This document shows positions 34,485-43,079 of a DNA stretch of 64,000 nt, in pieces. Position 1 is the stretch's first letter, and each line of letters starts with the position of its first letter. The notes beneath the pieces were generated by a model that saw only the letters and a program-made list of their open reading frames with translations, had not been told where the DNA came from and searched no databases. This DNA is from GCA-020345945 sp964596985 (GTDB taxonomy: Archaea; Thermoproteota; Bathyarchaeia; RBG-16-48-13; GCA-020345945), in NCBI GenBank assembly GCA_964596985.1, contig CAZQWG010000001.1:1-64000 (forward strand), read 5' to 3'. The position numbers and the translations under genes are program-made.

Positions 34485-35006
34485 CTATCTTAGTCCACGG
34501 GACTTTCTCCCCGCAGAAGTCAGTCCTCGATGTGCTCTCCCACGGTGCAAATCCTTGGCGACCCAGTTTATGCGCGTATCTTGTCGAACAGATCTTGAAT
34601 GGGAATCTAACAGAATAACCTCGAACCACTTATGCACCCCATCCTCCCAAACAGCATACGAATTCAGGACCTCAAGATTCGGAAATTTCCGTGAAACCCG
34701 TTCCTCCGCGATCAACCTCAGGTTTTTCGCCGGAGAGAACTTTGTGACCCCCAGCCTCTTTTGACGCCTACCCAGAACCGGGCGGCGCTTTCTGGACCCT
34801 CCTCTCCTGACCTTGACCCGGACTACAACGAACCCTTCTTTAGACTTGTATCCAAGCGTTCTGGCGCGGTCGAGTCTTGTCGGAACATCGACTCGGACTA
34901 TCGACGGTTGATTTCGCCAGCGAGCGACTCTATCCTTCATCAAAGACCCGACAAAGGACCCGTCCGGGTCCTTCCAAGCTTCGTTGAGATACCTGTAGGC
35001 AGTCAT
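34485..35006 (-). CDS. rpl15e: 50S ribosomal protein eL15 (L15e)
   Basis: The 173-residue basic protein has 'AYRYLNEAWKDPDGSFVGSL', 'VPTRLDRARTLGYKSKEGFV', 'VRVKVRRGGSRKRRPVLGRR' and 'RAHRGLTSAGRKSRGLR', all diagnostic for eL15. It heads the superoperon running to the DHH gene. A minus-strand TATA-like ATTTATTAG (about 35071-35079) precedes it. Confidence 0.95.
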   Translation of the reverse strand: MTAYRYLNEAWKDPDGSFVGSLMKDRVARWRNQPSIVRVDVPTRLDRARTLGYKSKEGFVVVRVKVRRGGSRKRRPVLGRRQKRLGVTKFSPAKNLRLIAEERVSRKFPNLEVLNSYAVWEDGVHKWFEVILLDSHSRSVRQDTRINWVAKDLHRGRAHRGLTSAGRKSRGLR

Positions 35007-35178
35007 AGGGTCCGATTCTCCAGAACGTGATTTCTCTAGACCGGCAGAATCGTCTGTTGATTAGTCCTCCTAATAAATGCTTAGATAGTTTGAAAGCTCT
35101 CAAATCAATCAACAAGAAGATTCAATTTGCACGTAAGAGAAGAAGAGAGGGGATAGACGAGGAGGCCAGAAAACAGTG

Positions 35179-36378
35179 ATGGTTGGACTCGTAGGCAAGC
35201 CCAACGTGGGGAAAAGTACTTTCTTCAGCGCAGCAGCTATGACTCCAGTACCGATAGCGAACTACCCTTTCACGACTATAAAGCCGAATCGGGGGGTAGC
35301 TCACGTGAGATCCACTTGTGTCTGTGGAACTCTTGGGGTAGAAGACGACCCTGTAAACTCTGTCTGCGTGAATGGCGTCAGATTGATCCCGGTCCAACTA
35401 ATAGATTGCGCGGGTCTAGTTCCAGGTGCCTGGGAAGGAAGAGGGTTGGGAAACCAGTTCCTAGATGAGATTAGGAGAGCAGATGCATTGATCCACGTCG
35501 TGGACGCTTCGGGAGGAACGGATGAGGAGGGAAGAATCTGCAAACGTGGAACCCACGATCCAATCAATGATATTCGTTTCCTGGAACATGAGATCTCGAT
35601 GTGGATGTTGGGGATACTGAAGAGGGACTGGGAGAAGATCGCGAGGAGAGCCGAGGGTAGTAGAGAAAGAATCGTCGATTTGATGCAGGACAGGTTGAGT
35701 GGACTCGCGATAGATAGGTTTCATATCTTGGAGGCGGCGAAGAAGTTGGGACTGGATCTTGAGAAACCTACCCACTGGACGGACGAAGAGCTTCTCAAGG
35801 TGATAGGTGAAATACGGAGAATCGCAAAACCGATGCTTATAGTAGCCAATAAGGTTGACCTGAAGGAGGGTGAAGAGAATTACAGTCGTATGAGGGAGTT
35901 AGATCTCCCGGTACTCCCGTGCTGCGCTGAAGCAGAGTTGGTTCTGATGAGGGCCGCAGAAAAGGGGTTGGTAGAGTATATCCCCGGAGAGCAGAACTTC
36001 ACGATAGTCGGTGATACGCTGACCGAGGAGCAGAAGCTAGCCCTTGAAACGGTGCAGAGAAAGGTTCTGGATGTCTGGGGATCGACGGGAGTGCAGAAAG
36101 CACTGAATACAGCCTTCTTGGGTCTCCTCGACATGATAACAGTCTATCCGGTGGAAAATGTGGAGGAAATGTCCGACCATAAGGGGAGGGTGTTACCCGA
36201 CGTGTACCTGGTCAAGAGGGGAAGCACAGCAAGAGAATTGGCTTACAAGATCCATTCGGATCTCGGCGATAGCTTCCTCTTCGCAATAGAAGCCCGGTCC
36301 AAGATGAGGGTGGGAGAGGATTACCAGATCAAGGATCGTGATGTGCTTAAGATAGTGTCGACGAGAGCGAGAGGTTAG
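35179..36378 (+). CDS. YchF/Obg-like GTPase with TGS domain (archaeal)
   Basis: The 399-residue OBG-family NTPase has P-loop 'GLVGKPNVGKSTFFSAA', switch I 'NYPFTTIKPNRGVAHVR', G3 'DCAGLVPGAWEGRGLGNQFL', G4 'ANKVD' and a C-terminal TGS domain ('DVYLVKRGSTARELAYKIHS', 'YQIKDRDVLKIV'). It is expected to bind ribosomes and hydrolyse GTP or ATP. The in-frame GTG ATG pair at 35176/35179 follows GGAGG at 35161; either can start. Its stop overlaps that of the convergent DUF2095 gene. Confidence 0.92.
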   Translation: MVGLVGKPNVGKSTFFSAAAMTPVPIANYPFTTIKPNRGVAHVRSTCVCGTLGVEDDPVNSVCVNGVRLIPVQLIDCAGLVPGAWEGRGLGNQFLDEIRRADALIHVVDASGGTDEEGRICKRGTHDPINDIRFLEHEISMWMLGILKRDWEKIARRAEGSRERIVDLMQDRLSGLAIDRFHILEAAKKLGLDLEKPTHWTDEELLKVIGEIRRIAKPMLIVANKVDLKEGEENYSRMRELDLPVLPCCAEAELVLMRAAEKGLVEYIPGEQNFTIVGDTLTEEQKLALETVQRKVLDVWGSTGVQKALNTAFLGLLDMITVYPVENVEEMSDHKGRVLPDVYLVKRGSTARELAYKIHSDLGDSFLFAIEARSKMRVGEDYQIKDRDVLKIVSTRARG

Positions 36379-36734
36379 TCGTAGCCTGATTCTTTGAGAT
36401 AGTAGTTGTCTTGTTTCTTCGAACCGAAACTTCGGACCCCACTTGTCTTAAGCTGCGTCCTAAGTTTCTCTGCGTACCGAGGGTCGATCTCAAGCCGTTT
36501 CTCCAAGTAGTTGATGATCTCTAAAGCCTCTTCTTCGGTGTCGCATCTTCTCAAGAAGCCTATCGCATCGGGCGAGTAGCCTGAGAAGCCTTTGGACGCG
36601 GTGACCTCACCGACACCAACGTCGGATCGAACCGATTTCACTCTAACCTGGTCGGGCCCTTCCTGAGACCGATTCTCCAGCTCCTCAGCAAGATGAGGAA
36701 ACATCTTACGGAACTGTTGCCAGCTCATCCTCAT
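36375..36734 (-). CDS. DUF2095 family protein
   Basis: 119 residues starting 'MRMSWQQFRKMFPHLAEELE', the characteristic start of this archaeal family, with a basic central part and C-terminal helical pairs ('TEEEALEIINYLEKRLEIDP'). The frame extends upstream to 36806, but ATG 36734 matches the family. Function unknown. It follows the radical SAM gene on the same strand and is convergent with YchF, sharing TTAG at the stops. Confidence 0.7.
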   Translation of the reverse strand: MRMSWQQFRKMFPHLAEELENRSQEGPDQVRVKSVRSDVGVGEVTASKGFSGYSPDAIGFLRRCDTEEEALEIINYLEKRLEIDPRYAEKLRTQLKTSGVRSFGSKKQDNYYLKESGYD

Positions 36735-36813
36735 AGCGTTTGATCCGCCTAATGGGAATCCGTGTACGCTTCGTTTTAAGTTTGTGGGGTCAAAGTAGCA
36801 TTCCAAGGGGAGG

Positions 36814-38349
36814 CTACATCGCGTTCATGTCAATGAAATCCCAGGGAAGAGGGCATGCCGTGGATATACGTGAATCGAGTAACTCCCGAGGAGATGCGCC
36901 GAACTCTTTGAACGCCTTACGCCAGACACCTAGGCTGGACCCGTGGAGTGAAACCGACTCTACAACCCTACCGATCTCGGGACCGCCCATCGAAAGCACG
37001 GCTTGGATCTGAGCATATCTAGGATCGGTTCCTTCTACTCTGATTCGCCCAGTCCTAGTAGAGAACGATATCAACTTGCGACACTTCCTTAGATAGTCGA
37101 GATCCGCGAAGGGTTCCCTTTGGAAAGGGGTGTGAGGTTTGGGGACAAAGGGATTGACACTCAACACTACCTCAGAGAAACCGATTTTGAGGATACGCCT
37201 TGCGAGACTCGGGATCGACGCGACATCTCTTTCTTCTTCACCAGGGAGACCGATCATGAAATAGAGCTTCAACCTCTTGACGCCGGAGTCGTGCAAGATC
37301 TCGGAGGCTGAAAGGAGGCTATCTTCGGTCGTATCCTTCCCAATCGAGCGTCTTAGCTCGGGGGATGCGGCTTCGGGAGCAAGGGAGACCGTTCTCTGCC
37401 CCCCTTGGGCGATGGCACTCGCCATCTCTTGATCGATGGATTCTATACGTAGAGAGGGCACCGATAGGCAAAACCCTTTGGAAGAGACTAGCGGAAGAAT
37501 CTCTTTCAGACAGGAATGGTCGGAGATTCCTGCACCTATCAAGGAGACCTTTGGAACAGGAGTGTATCTTTGGGCGTCCTCCAGTATTGCGTTCAGTTTC
37601 CGGAGACTTCGTTCCCTCTTGGGTCTCCCAATCCAACACGCCAAGCAGTAACGGCATCCCCTGTCGCACGATCTCACTGCCTCCAAGGAGAAACACGACC
37701 CGAAGATAGGGGACATCGGATCCCCTTCCTCTACCTTCGGAATCACCTGCGCAGTTGGGTGCGGACAGTCGTCAAGATTCTTGATCCAAGATCTCTTCAC
37801 TCCTGATTGGCTCAGAGCAGGCAGATATACCCCCGGTATCTCCTCAAGAGATTCCAGATTCCCCCTATTCACTACAATCTCTTTGAGGCATCTGACTACT
37901 TGTTCTGAGATGGGTTCCCAGTCGCCTATGATGAATACGTCGAAGAAGTCCGAGAGAACGGCTGGATTCGCGGTTACAGCCGGTCCACCAGCCACAAGTA
38001 TCGGCGGTTTGACACCTCGGCGGTTTCTCCTTACAGGAATACCCGCGTCACGCAGCATTACCAGAGCGTTCACGTAGTCGAGTTCGTACTGGAATGAGAA
38101 TGCAAGAACGTCAAACCTCGAGAGGGGTTGCGTGGATTCCAAGCTAAGAGGAGGATTGCCTCGTCTTTCCTTGAAGACACGTTCGCATAAGGCATCGTCC
38201 CTGGCATTGAGCATGGCGTATAGGAGCTGGATGGTCAGCCCGGTCATGCCCATCCGGTAGGTGTTGGGATAACACAATGCCACATGAAGGTCTACCCTTC
38301 GCCAATCCTTCTGGATGACGTTCGTTTCAGGAGGATAGCGAAGAGGCAA
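36814..38349 (-). CDS. Radical SAM protein with B12-binding-like N-terminal domain
   Basis: 511 residues. The N-terminal 180 residues form a cobalamin-binding-like Rossmann domain ('HVALCYPNTYRMGMTGLTIQ', 'PPILVAGGPAVTANPAVLSD'). The radical SAM core follows with 'SCDRGCRYCLACWIGRPKRE' (CxxxCxxC at about residue 230), 'RTVSLAPEAASPELRRSIGK' and 'GVKRLKLYFMIGLPGEEERD'. It belongs to the COG1032-type group that includes methylthiotransferase-like and unknown enzymes. The B12 histidine motif is not evident, so cobalamin may not be bound. Substrate unknown. Confidence 0.85.
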   Translation of the reverse strand: MPLRYPPETNVIQKDWRRVDLHVALCYPNTYRMGMTGLTIQLLYAMLNARDDALCERVFKERRGNPPLSLESTQPLSRFDVLAFSFQYELDYVNALVMLRDAGIPVRRNRRGVKPPILVAGGPAVTANPAVLSDFFDVFIIGDWEPISEQVVRCLKEIVVNRGNLESLEEIPGVYLPALSQSGVKRSWIKNLDDCPHPTAQVIPKVEEGDPMSPIFGSCFSLEAVRSCDRGCRYCLACWIGRPKRERSLRKLNAILEDAQRYTPVPKVSLIGAGISDHSCLKEILPLVSSKGFCLSVPSLRIESIDQEMASAIAQGGQRTVSLAPEAASPELRRSIGKDTTEDSLLSASEILHDSGVKRLKLYFMIGLPGEEERDVASIPSLARRILKIGFSEVVLSVNPFVPKPHTPFQREPFADLDYLRKCRKLISFSTRTGRIRVEGTDPRYAQIQAVLSMGGPEIGRVVESVSLHGSSLGVWRKAFKEFGASPRELLDSRISTACPLPWDFIDMNAM

Positions 38350-38355
38350 TAAGAA

Positions 38356-39636
38356 TCACTCAATCTTTGAGGTGTCGTACCGAGTCTTCTGAACCACAAA
38401 GGTGTTGGGTTCCACATCTCGGGTTAAGGCTGTATTCGGCCCAATCCAAGAATCGTGACCTATCTTGACCCCGGGCATCATACTTACATTGATTCCAGTC
38501 TTGACCCGGTCTCCCAGGACGACGCCGAATTTCCTTCTGCCGCTATCGCATAGCTGAGATTTTACGATGACTTTGACGTTCTTGTCGTCGAATCTCAGAT
38601 TGGCCGTTACGGTTCCCGCTCCCAAGTTACAACCCTCGCCTAGAATGCTGTCTCCAACGTAGGAGAGGTGTCCAATGTGGGTTCGGCTGAGTACGATGCT
38701 GTTCTTGACCTCGCAAGCGTTCCCGATCCTAACCTCACTGCCCACAGAGGTGTATGGGCGGAGGAAACAGTTGGGTCCGATATCAGAGTCTTCACCGATG
38801 ACTACCGGACCCTCGATATACGTCCCGGATCTTATTCTGGCGCCGCGAGCAACGACTACGGGACCGTGTAGGTGCGCCTCCGTCTCCACATTTCCCTCGA
38901 TCTTCCGGTCAAGCCCCTTTAATGCTCGCTCATTGGCTTCGAGAAGATCCCAAGGTCTCCCTATTTCCATCCAGTCCTTCGAGTCGATCTTCACCGCAAG
39001 AACTCTTTGACCCGAGTTGATCAACATATTGACGGCGTCCGTGAGCTCCAGTTCTCCCCTTTGGGAGTATGATACCCGTCCGACAACGTCAAACACGCTC
39101 TTGTTCATTTTGTAGATCCCGGCGTTGATCCACGGGCTGCCTTTCTGTGTTACGGCTGGTTTCTCAGCGATCTCTTCGACATGTTCTTGACTCAAGCGGA
39201 CAACTCCGTAGTTCTCCGCGCCGTCGACTTTGACGACGGCCATCGCACTCTGGTGAGCGAACTGGGGGTTGAGAAAAGGGATTATTGCTTCGGGTGATAC
39301 GAATAGGTCCCCATTTATCACGAGAAAATCCTCCTCTTCGATAAAACTTTCTGAGGCGGCCAGAGCGTCCGCTGTCCCCAAGAGTTTCTCTTGTTTCACG
39401 TACCTCAGGTCTATTCCGAGATCCGACCCATCCTTGATTTGATTCCTGACGAACTTGTCTAGGTATCCGACAACCAACAGCACCCTGTCAATCCCGCTCT
39501 CCTTGAGGGCGAGAAGAAGATGCTCCAGGGCCGGTTTACCGCCGACCGAGATCATGGATTTTGGTCTGGTATCGGATAGCGGACTGAGGCGCGTTCCTTT
39601 CCCCGCTGCGAGAACGATAGCCCTCACCTTTGGCAT
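38356..39636 (-). CDS. Bifunctional sugar-1-phosphate nucleotidylyltransferase/acetyltransferase (GlmU-like)
   Basis: 426 residues: nucleotidyltransferase domain ('VLAAGKGTRLSPLSDTRPKS', 'GTADALAASESFIEEEDFLV', 'EKPAVTQKGSPWINAGIYKM') and a left-handed beta-helix of hexapeptide repeats ('IRSGTYIEGPVVIGEDSDIG'). Archaeal homologues such as Sulfolobus ST0452 make UDP-GlcNAc or dTDP-glucose from glucosamine- or glucose-1-phosphate, feeding glycan synthesis. It is seven bases upstream of the radical SAM gene on the same strand. Confidence 0.92.
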   Translation of the reverse strand: MPKVRAIVLAAGKGTRLSPLSDTRPKSMISVGGKPALEHLLLALKESGIDRVLLVVGYLDKFVRNQIKDGSDLGIDLRYVKQEKLLGTADALAASESFIEEEDFLVINGDLFVSPEAIIPFLNPQFAHQSAMAVVKVDGAENYGVVRLSQEHVEEIAEKPAVTQKGSPWINAGIYKMNKSVFDVVGRVSYSQRGELELTDAVNMLINSGQRVLAVKIDSKDWMEIGRPWDLLEANERALKGLDRKIEGNVETEAHLHGPVVVARGARIRSGTYIEGPVVIGEDSDIGPNCFLRPYTSVGSEVRIGNACEVKNSIVLSRTHIGHLSYVGDSILGEGCNLGAGTVTANLRFDDKNVKVIVKSQLCDSGRRKFGVVLGDRVKTGINVSMMPGVKIGHDSWIGPNTALTRDVEPNTFVVQKTRYDTSKIE

Positions 39637-39738
39637 CCCCCCAAGAGTTTCAAAATCTCAGTATTGACTTAGCTTCTAATAATCTCTTGCCGAACGGGAG
39701 ATTGCTTGAGTCTTGAGTTGCCCAGGATAGCCCGTTGA

Positions 39739-40368
39739 CTATTTTGGCAGAAATCTTCTGTGAGGGTCCTCCGTCAACGTCTTTCTGAGTTTCTCGATGT
39801 CGAGTCCAGTCATCGGATCGCCATAGATCTCGCATACACCTATATCCTCGGAGTCATCAGGTCTATGGGTGACGACTTCCACCTCGACACCGCCAGGAGA
39901 TTTAAGGTAGATGTGGAAGAATGCGTTCACCTTGCCCGTGCGCGTGTCTTGCCCCAATTTTTTTTCTGTCCTGAGGATAGCGTGTCCAGAGGCTTCGAGC
40001 GCTTTCTCGACTGATCTATGGTCGTCGGAGTGGACTCGGATGTCGATATCACTGTTTCTCGTAGCGGTGCCCCTCCAGACACTCCCAATGAGCCTAGGGT
40101 CAAACTCGACGAGGAGCTCCATGAGTTTCATCGCGGTTCTTCTCATTTGAACGAGCCGATCCTTCCGCGATTGCCCTTCGAGTTCTTCGGCTAAGGAATC
40201 GAGTTTTTCCGCCACTTCGCGGTTACTCGGGAGGAGCCTAACGTTGAGAGCCTCGGCGGCACGCCTCTTCGCCTGCAGATACTCTTTCTCTAGACCAGAG
40301 TATAGTAGGGTGGCTGCCTCGTACGCAACCATTCTTCTCACACTCGGCTTCAATATCCCTCCCCTCAT
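39739..40368 (-). CDS. Nucleotidyltransferase-domain protein (Pol beta superfamily)
   Basis: The 209-residue protein has the nucleotidyltransferase signature 'RLIGSVWRGTATRNSDIDIR' (GS...DxD) near residue 95 and a third acidic residue region 'GGVEVEVVTHRP'. The N-terminal 80 residues are mostly helical. It resembles archaeal minimal nucleotidyltransferases often found near ribosomal genes. The substrate is unknown. It lies just downstream of eS1 on the same strand. Confidence 0.8.
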   Translation of the reverse strand: MRGGILKPSVRRMVAYEAATLLYSGLEKEYLQAKRRAAEALNVRLLPSNREVAEKLDSLAEELEGQSRKDRLVQMRRTAMKLMELLVEFDPRLIGSVWRGTATRNSDIDIRVHSDDHRSVEKALEASGHAILRTEKKLGQDTRTGKVNAFFHIYLKSPGGVEVEVVTHRPDDSEDIGVCEIYGDPMTGLDIEKLRKTLTEDPHRRFLPK

Positions 40369-40412
40369 AGGAGGCTAGGAAGATAGTTGACTGAGAAATG
40401 TCTCGGAGTCTC

Positions 40413-41060
40413 CTAGCCGGCCTCCGATGGTTCGGTTACCTCCCCTTGTCCCTCAGAGACCGGTTTGACCTCGTCATCCTTTGGTGCAAGGAGCAACTTG
40501 GATTTCCGTACCCCCACGTGTCTCAGTGGACAGATTTTTTTGCCTTCGTTGTAGATCTCCGAACCGATCTTTTCCAGTACGAGTTCTTGTACAAACTGGT
40601 CGAAATTGAGGTGCTCAGCTTTCTCCCGAACCTTGTTCCGCATCAGCTCCCTCAAGGAGGCCCTCTGCGAGGACCTTATTCGTATCACTGTGAAGGCGAC
40701 TATCGATACCCTAACCCTATGACCGTCCTTGGTGGTTACATCGAAGATACCGTCGACCCGCGAACTACCCCTTCTGACCAGGCTTCTAAGATAGTCCCTA
40801 GAGTATTCGTGACCTTTGAAGATGGTGTCTGCCCGGGCCCCCTTCAGATCAGATACCTGAAAGTAGAGTTTGAGATGGGCCTGAGAGAAATCTCCGGTAA
40901 TGTCGTATAGGGTGGTCTCAACCGTTCGACCTACCATCTCGGACGGGGCGCTGGAAGGGGCAGACCCTACCTCGGCTCCTCCGAAGTAAGGTGGCGAGAC
41001 TATGCTATACCAGGACTTAGCCCGCCATCGGTCACGAAGTCTTCTAGACTCTCTCGACAA
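40413..41060 (-). CDS. rps3ae: 30S ribosomal protein eS1 (S3Ae)
   Basis: The 215-residue protein has 'RDRWRAKSWYSIVSPPYFGG', 'GRTVETTLYDITGDFSQAHL', 'RRGSSRVDGIFDVTTKDGHR' and 'GSEIYNEGKKICPLRHVGVR', all standard for archaeal eS1, with an acidic C-terminal tail. The start is TTG 41060. It lies just downstream of the SerRS gene, close enough for cotranscription. Confidence 0.93.
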   Translation of the reverse strand: MSRESRRLRDRWRAKSWYSIVSPPYFGGAEVGSAPSSAPSEMVGRTVETTLYDITGDFSQAHLKLYFQVSDLKGARADTIFKGHEYSRDYLRSLVRRGSSRVDGIFDVTTKDGHRVRVSIVAFTVIRIRSSQRASLRELMRNKVREKAEHLNFDQFVQELVLEKIGSEIYNEGKKICPLRHVGVRKSKLLLAPKDDEVKPVSEGQGEVTEPSEAG

Positions 41061-41103
41061 AGGTCAACCACCCATTAGGGGGACAAATACGACCTGACGT
41101 GGT

Positions 41104-42675
41104 TTAAAAAGGTTTATCGTTCGATGGCCACTCCAGGGTTCTAGGGAGCGGAGTGGGTCTGCTGTAGTCGGATCTTATTCGCTCGGGCCAAGAGGAACTA
41201 TCGAATCCATGTGTGCCTAGAAAGGCGGCGACCCATCGGCTGATACCGAAACCGCTACAACCACTCCAGATCTCTCTGTCCTTGACTTCGTGGATTCTGA
41301 ACGAGTCGATGAACTTCCTCTTGTGGACGAAACATGAAGTGACCTCAAGCCATTCGGACGAATCCCTTGGACCTCTATAGGGAAGGTAGACTTCTAGGTC
41401 GAAGGCGGCCACATCTTTGCTATTGCCCGTCTCGAAGTCGCCGGCTTCTTCCTCGCGGACAAAGAAGGGAGAGGCCGCGGCGACCCTCCATTCCAAGTCC
41501 ATTATCTTGTCCGCAACTCTTATGGACTCTTCTAGTATCGAGTCGCGGATCTTAACGGTGTCGTCTGGGTTAGCGACGTATACGAGTTCTACTCGTCGGA
41601 ATTCTTGGACCCGGACCAATCCCTCCACTCCGCCACCTTCCCACCTATAGGTCCATCCTGACCTATCGTAGAATTTGAATGGTAGGAGAGAGAGGTCTAC
41701 CGTCTCGTGGCTCAGGAAGTACCATAGAGGGGTGCATTGGGACGGGTCTAGGACATAGTTGGGTTCCTTTACTACTCGGCCAAGTTCCTCACGGGAGACC
41801 TCGTTGGTTATCTTGAAGAGATCTTTGAATTTTACGAAAGCCGACGGATCTCTAGGGGGAGGGCACACGTAGTACATTCCTTCAGGGATGCTGTCGAAAT
41901 ATCCCGGCATCATCTTCATGACTTCGAGCGGAATCAGTTTCGGCACCATGAATGGCTGGAATCCAAGTTTGTCCACAACTTCATCCACAAGGATACGTTC
42001 CATGATTTCGAGGAGTCTAACATATGGAGGTGTGTAGATCCATTGACCTCGACCAGGGAACTCCTTCACCCACCCTTTCCTTACAGCAACTTGTGCCGGA
42101 TCCTCACCAAAACTTACAGGTTTCTTCTTTCCCCGTCGAACGACTGGCGTTTCCGGGGGGGCATGCTTTTCTTTCGGTATTGCTTCGGTGGCGATTGCCT
42201 CTACGAGTTGGATGGCCCTTTCAGGAGTCCCGTTTTGGAGTTCCCTCTCGGTGAGCTTCTCAAAAGAGATCGACAAGCCACTCGAAGTCTTCTCGACAGA
42301 AGAGATCTTTGGGACCGATTCGAGTCTCTCGACTTTCTTTCCAAGCGATTCCGGTTTGAGAGGCAAGAATACCTGGAGACTAGGGACTTCGACGTCGCGT
42401 ATCCCGATCCTCAGTTCTCTTCCAAGTCGAGGGGCCAACGCCTTCCGTAGGCGAAGAAGGCCAGAGGTTGCCCTTACCAATCTCCCGGATTCGATTGTCA
42501 GAAGAAGGCGGCTGCCTTCTATAGACCATTGGGTGACTTGTGCGGCTTCTTTCAGCCTGTCTCCGGACGTCCCCTTGATAAGGATGGAGTGGTTTGCCTC
42601 GTCCAAGAACCGAGCTACCAGATCTCTTGTCTTGGGGTCAGAGCCGCTGAGGGAGAATACGCTGTTTAAGATCAT
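41104..42675 (-). CDS. serS: Seryl-tRNA synthetase, rare (methanogen-type, type 2)
   Basis: 523 residues. The fold is that of the zinc-dependent type-2 SerRS: an N-terminal tRNA-binding domain of about 200 residues, then the class II core with 'CTPLWYFLSHETVDLSLLPF', 'GVEGLVRVQEFRRVELVYVA' and 'DREIWSGCSGFGISRWVAAF'. The first Cys, the Glu in VQEF and the last Cys correspond to the three zinc ligands known from Methanosarcina barkeri. Bacteria and most archaea use the unrelated-looking standard SerRS. This form is best known in methanogens, so finding it here is of phylogenetic interest. Confidence 0.93.
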   Translation of the reverse strand: MILNSVFSLSGSDPKTRDLVARFLDEANHSILIKGTSGDRLKEAAQVTQWSIEGSRLLLTIESGRLVRATSGLLRLRKALAPRLGRELRIGIRDVEVPSLQVFLPLKPESLGKKVERLESVPKISSVEKTSSGLSISFEKLTERELQNGTPERAIQLVEAIATEAIPKEKHAPPETPVVRRGKKKPVSFGEDPAQVAVRKGWVKEFPGRGQWIYTPPYVRLLEIMERILVDEVVDKLGFQPFMVPKLIPLEVMKMMPGYFDSIPEGMYYVCPPPRDPSAFVKFKDLFKITNEVSREELGRVVKEPNYVLDPSQCTPLWYFLSHETVDLSLLPFKFYDRSGWTYRWEGGGVEGLVRVQEFRRVELVYVANPDDTVKIRDSILEESIRVADKIMDLEWRVAAASPFFVREEEAGDFETGNSKDVAAFDLEVYLPYRGPRDSSEWLEVTSCFVHKRKFIDSFRIHEVKDREIWSGCSGFGISRWVAAFLGTHGFDSSSWPERIRSDYSRPTPLPRTLEWPSNDKPF

Positions 42676-42806
42676 TCGAAAGCTGTCTTCAGGCGTCTTG
42701 ACGCACCCTCACACCATTCAGTCTTCAGCCCAGTATCTAAAAAACTATATGTCGAATGACGGGGCGAAGCCCAGGTTTATTGAAAGAGTTGCAGGGATTT
42801 GGTTTG

Positions 42807-43079
42807 TCACCGCGGAGGTAGTGCATCTTTCTGTAATGTATACAGAATCTGTTCCGCGGTCTTGATTGATGATAGGAGGTCGTCCAATGTGGATACCAGA
42901 GAGCGTAGACCCTTCTCGCATCTGACTGCGCAGTGTACTTCTCTGCCGGTACTCCATGTCTCTACAGTTAGATTAGTTCCAGGGATCACGTTATCCGGTA
43001 AGACCGCTGACGCGACGCATTCCGCCTCTTTCTCATTGTCGTATTTTATTACAATACATGCTTCCTGGATTTGACTCAT
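42807..43079 (-). CDS. Pcc1-like protein (probable Pcc2, KEOPS)
   Basis: This 90-residue protein has the same two-strand/helix arrangement as Pcc1 ('ACIVIKYDNEKEAECVASAV', 'NLTVETWSTGREVHCAVRCE', 'RSLVSTLDDLLSSIKTAEQI') but little identity to the copy at 27.6 kb. A Pcc1 paralogue named Pcc2 is known as a fifth KEOPS subunit in archaea. This gene, next to RecJ and uS15 and near Bud32, is a good candidate. ATG 43079 shares one base with the RecJ stop (TGATG). Confidence 0.78.
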   Translation of the reverse strand: MSQIQEACIVIKYDNEKEAECVASAVLPDNVIPGTNLTVETWSTGREVHCAVRCEKGLRSLVSTLDDLLSSIKTAEQILYTLQKDALPPR

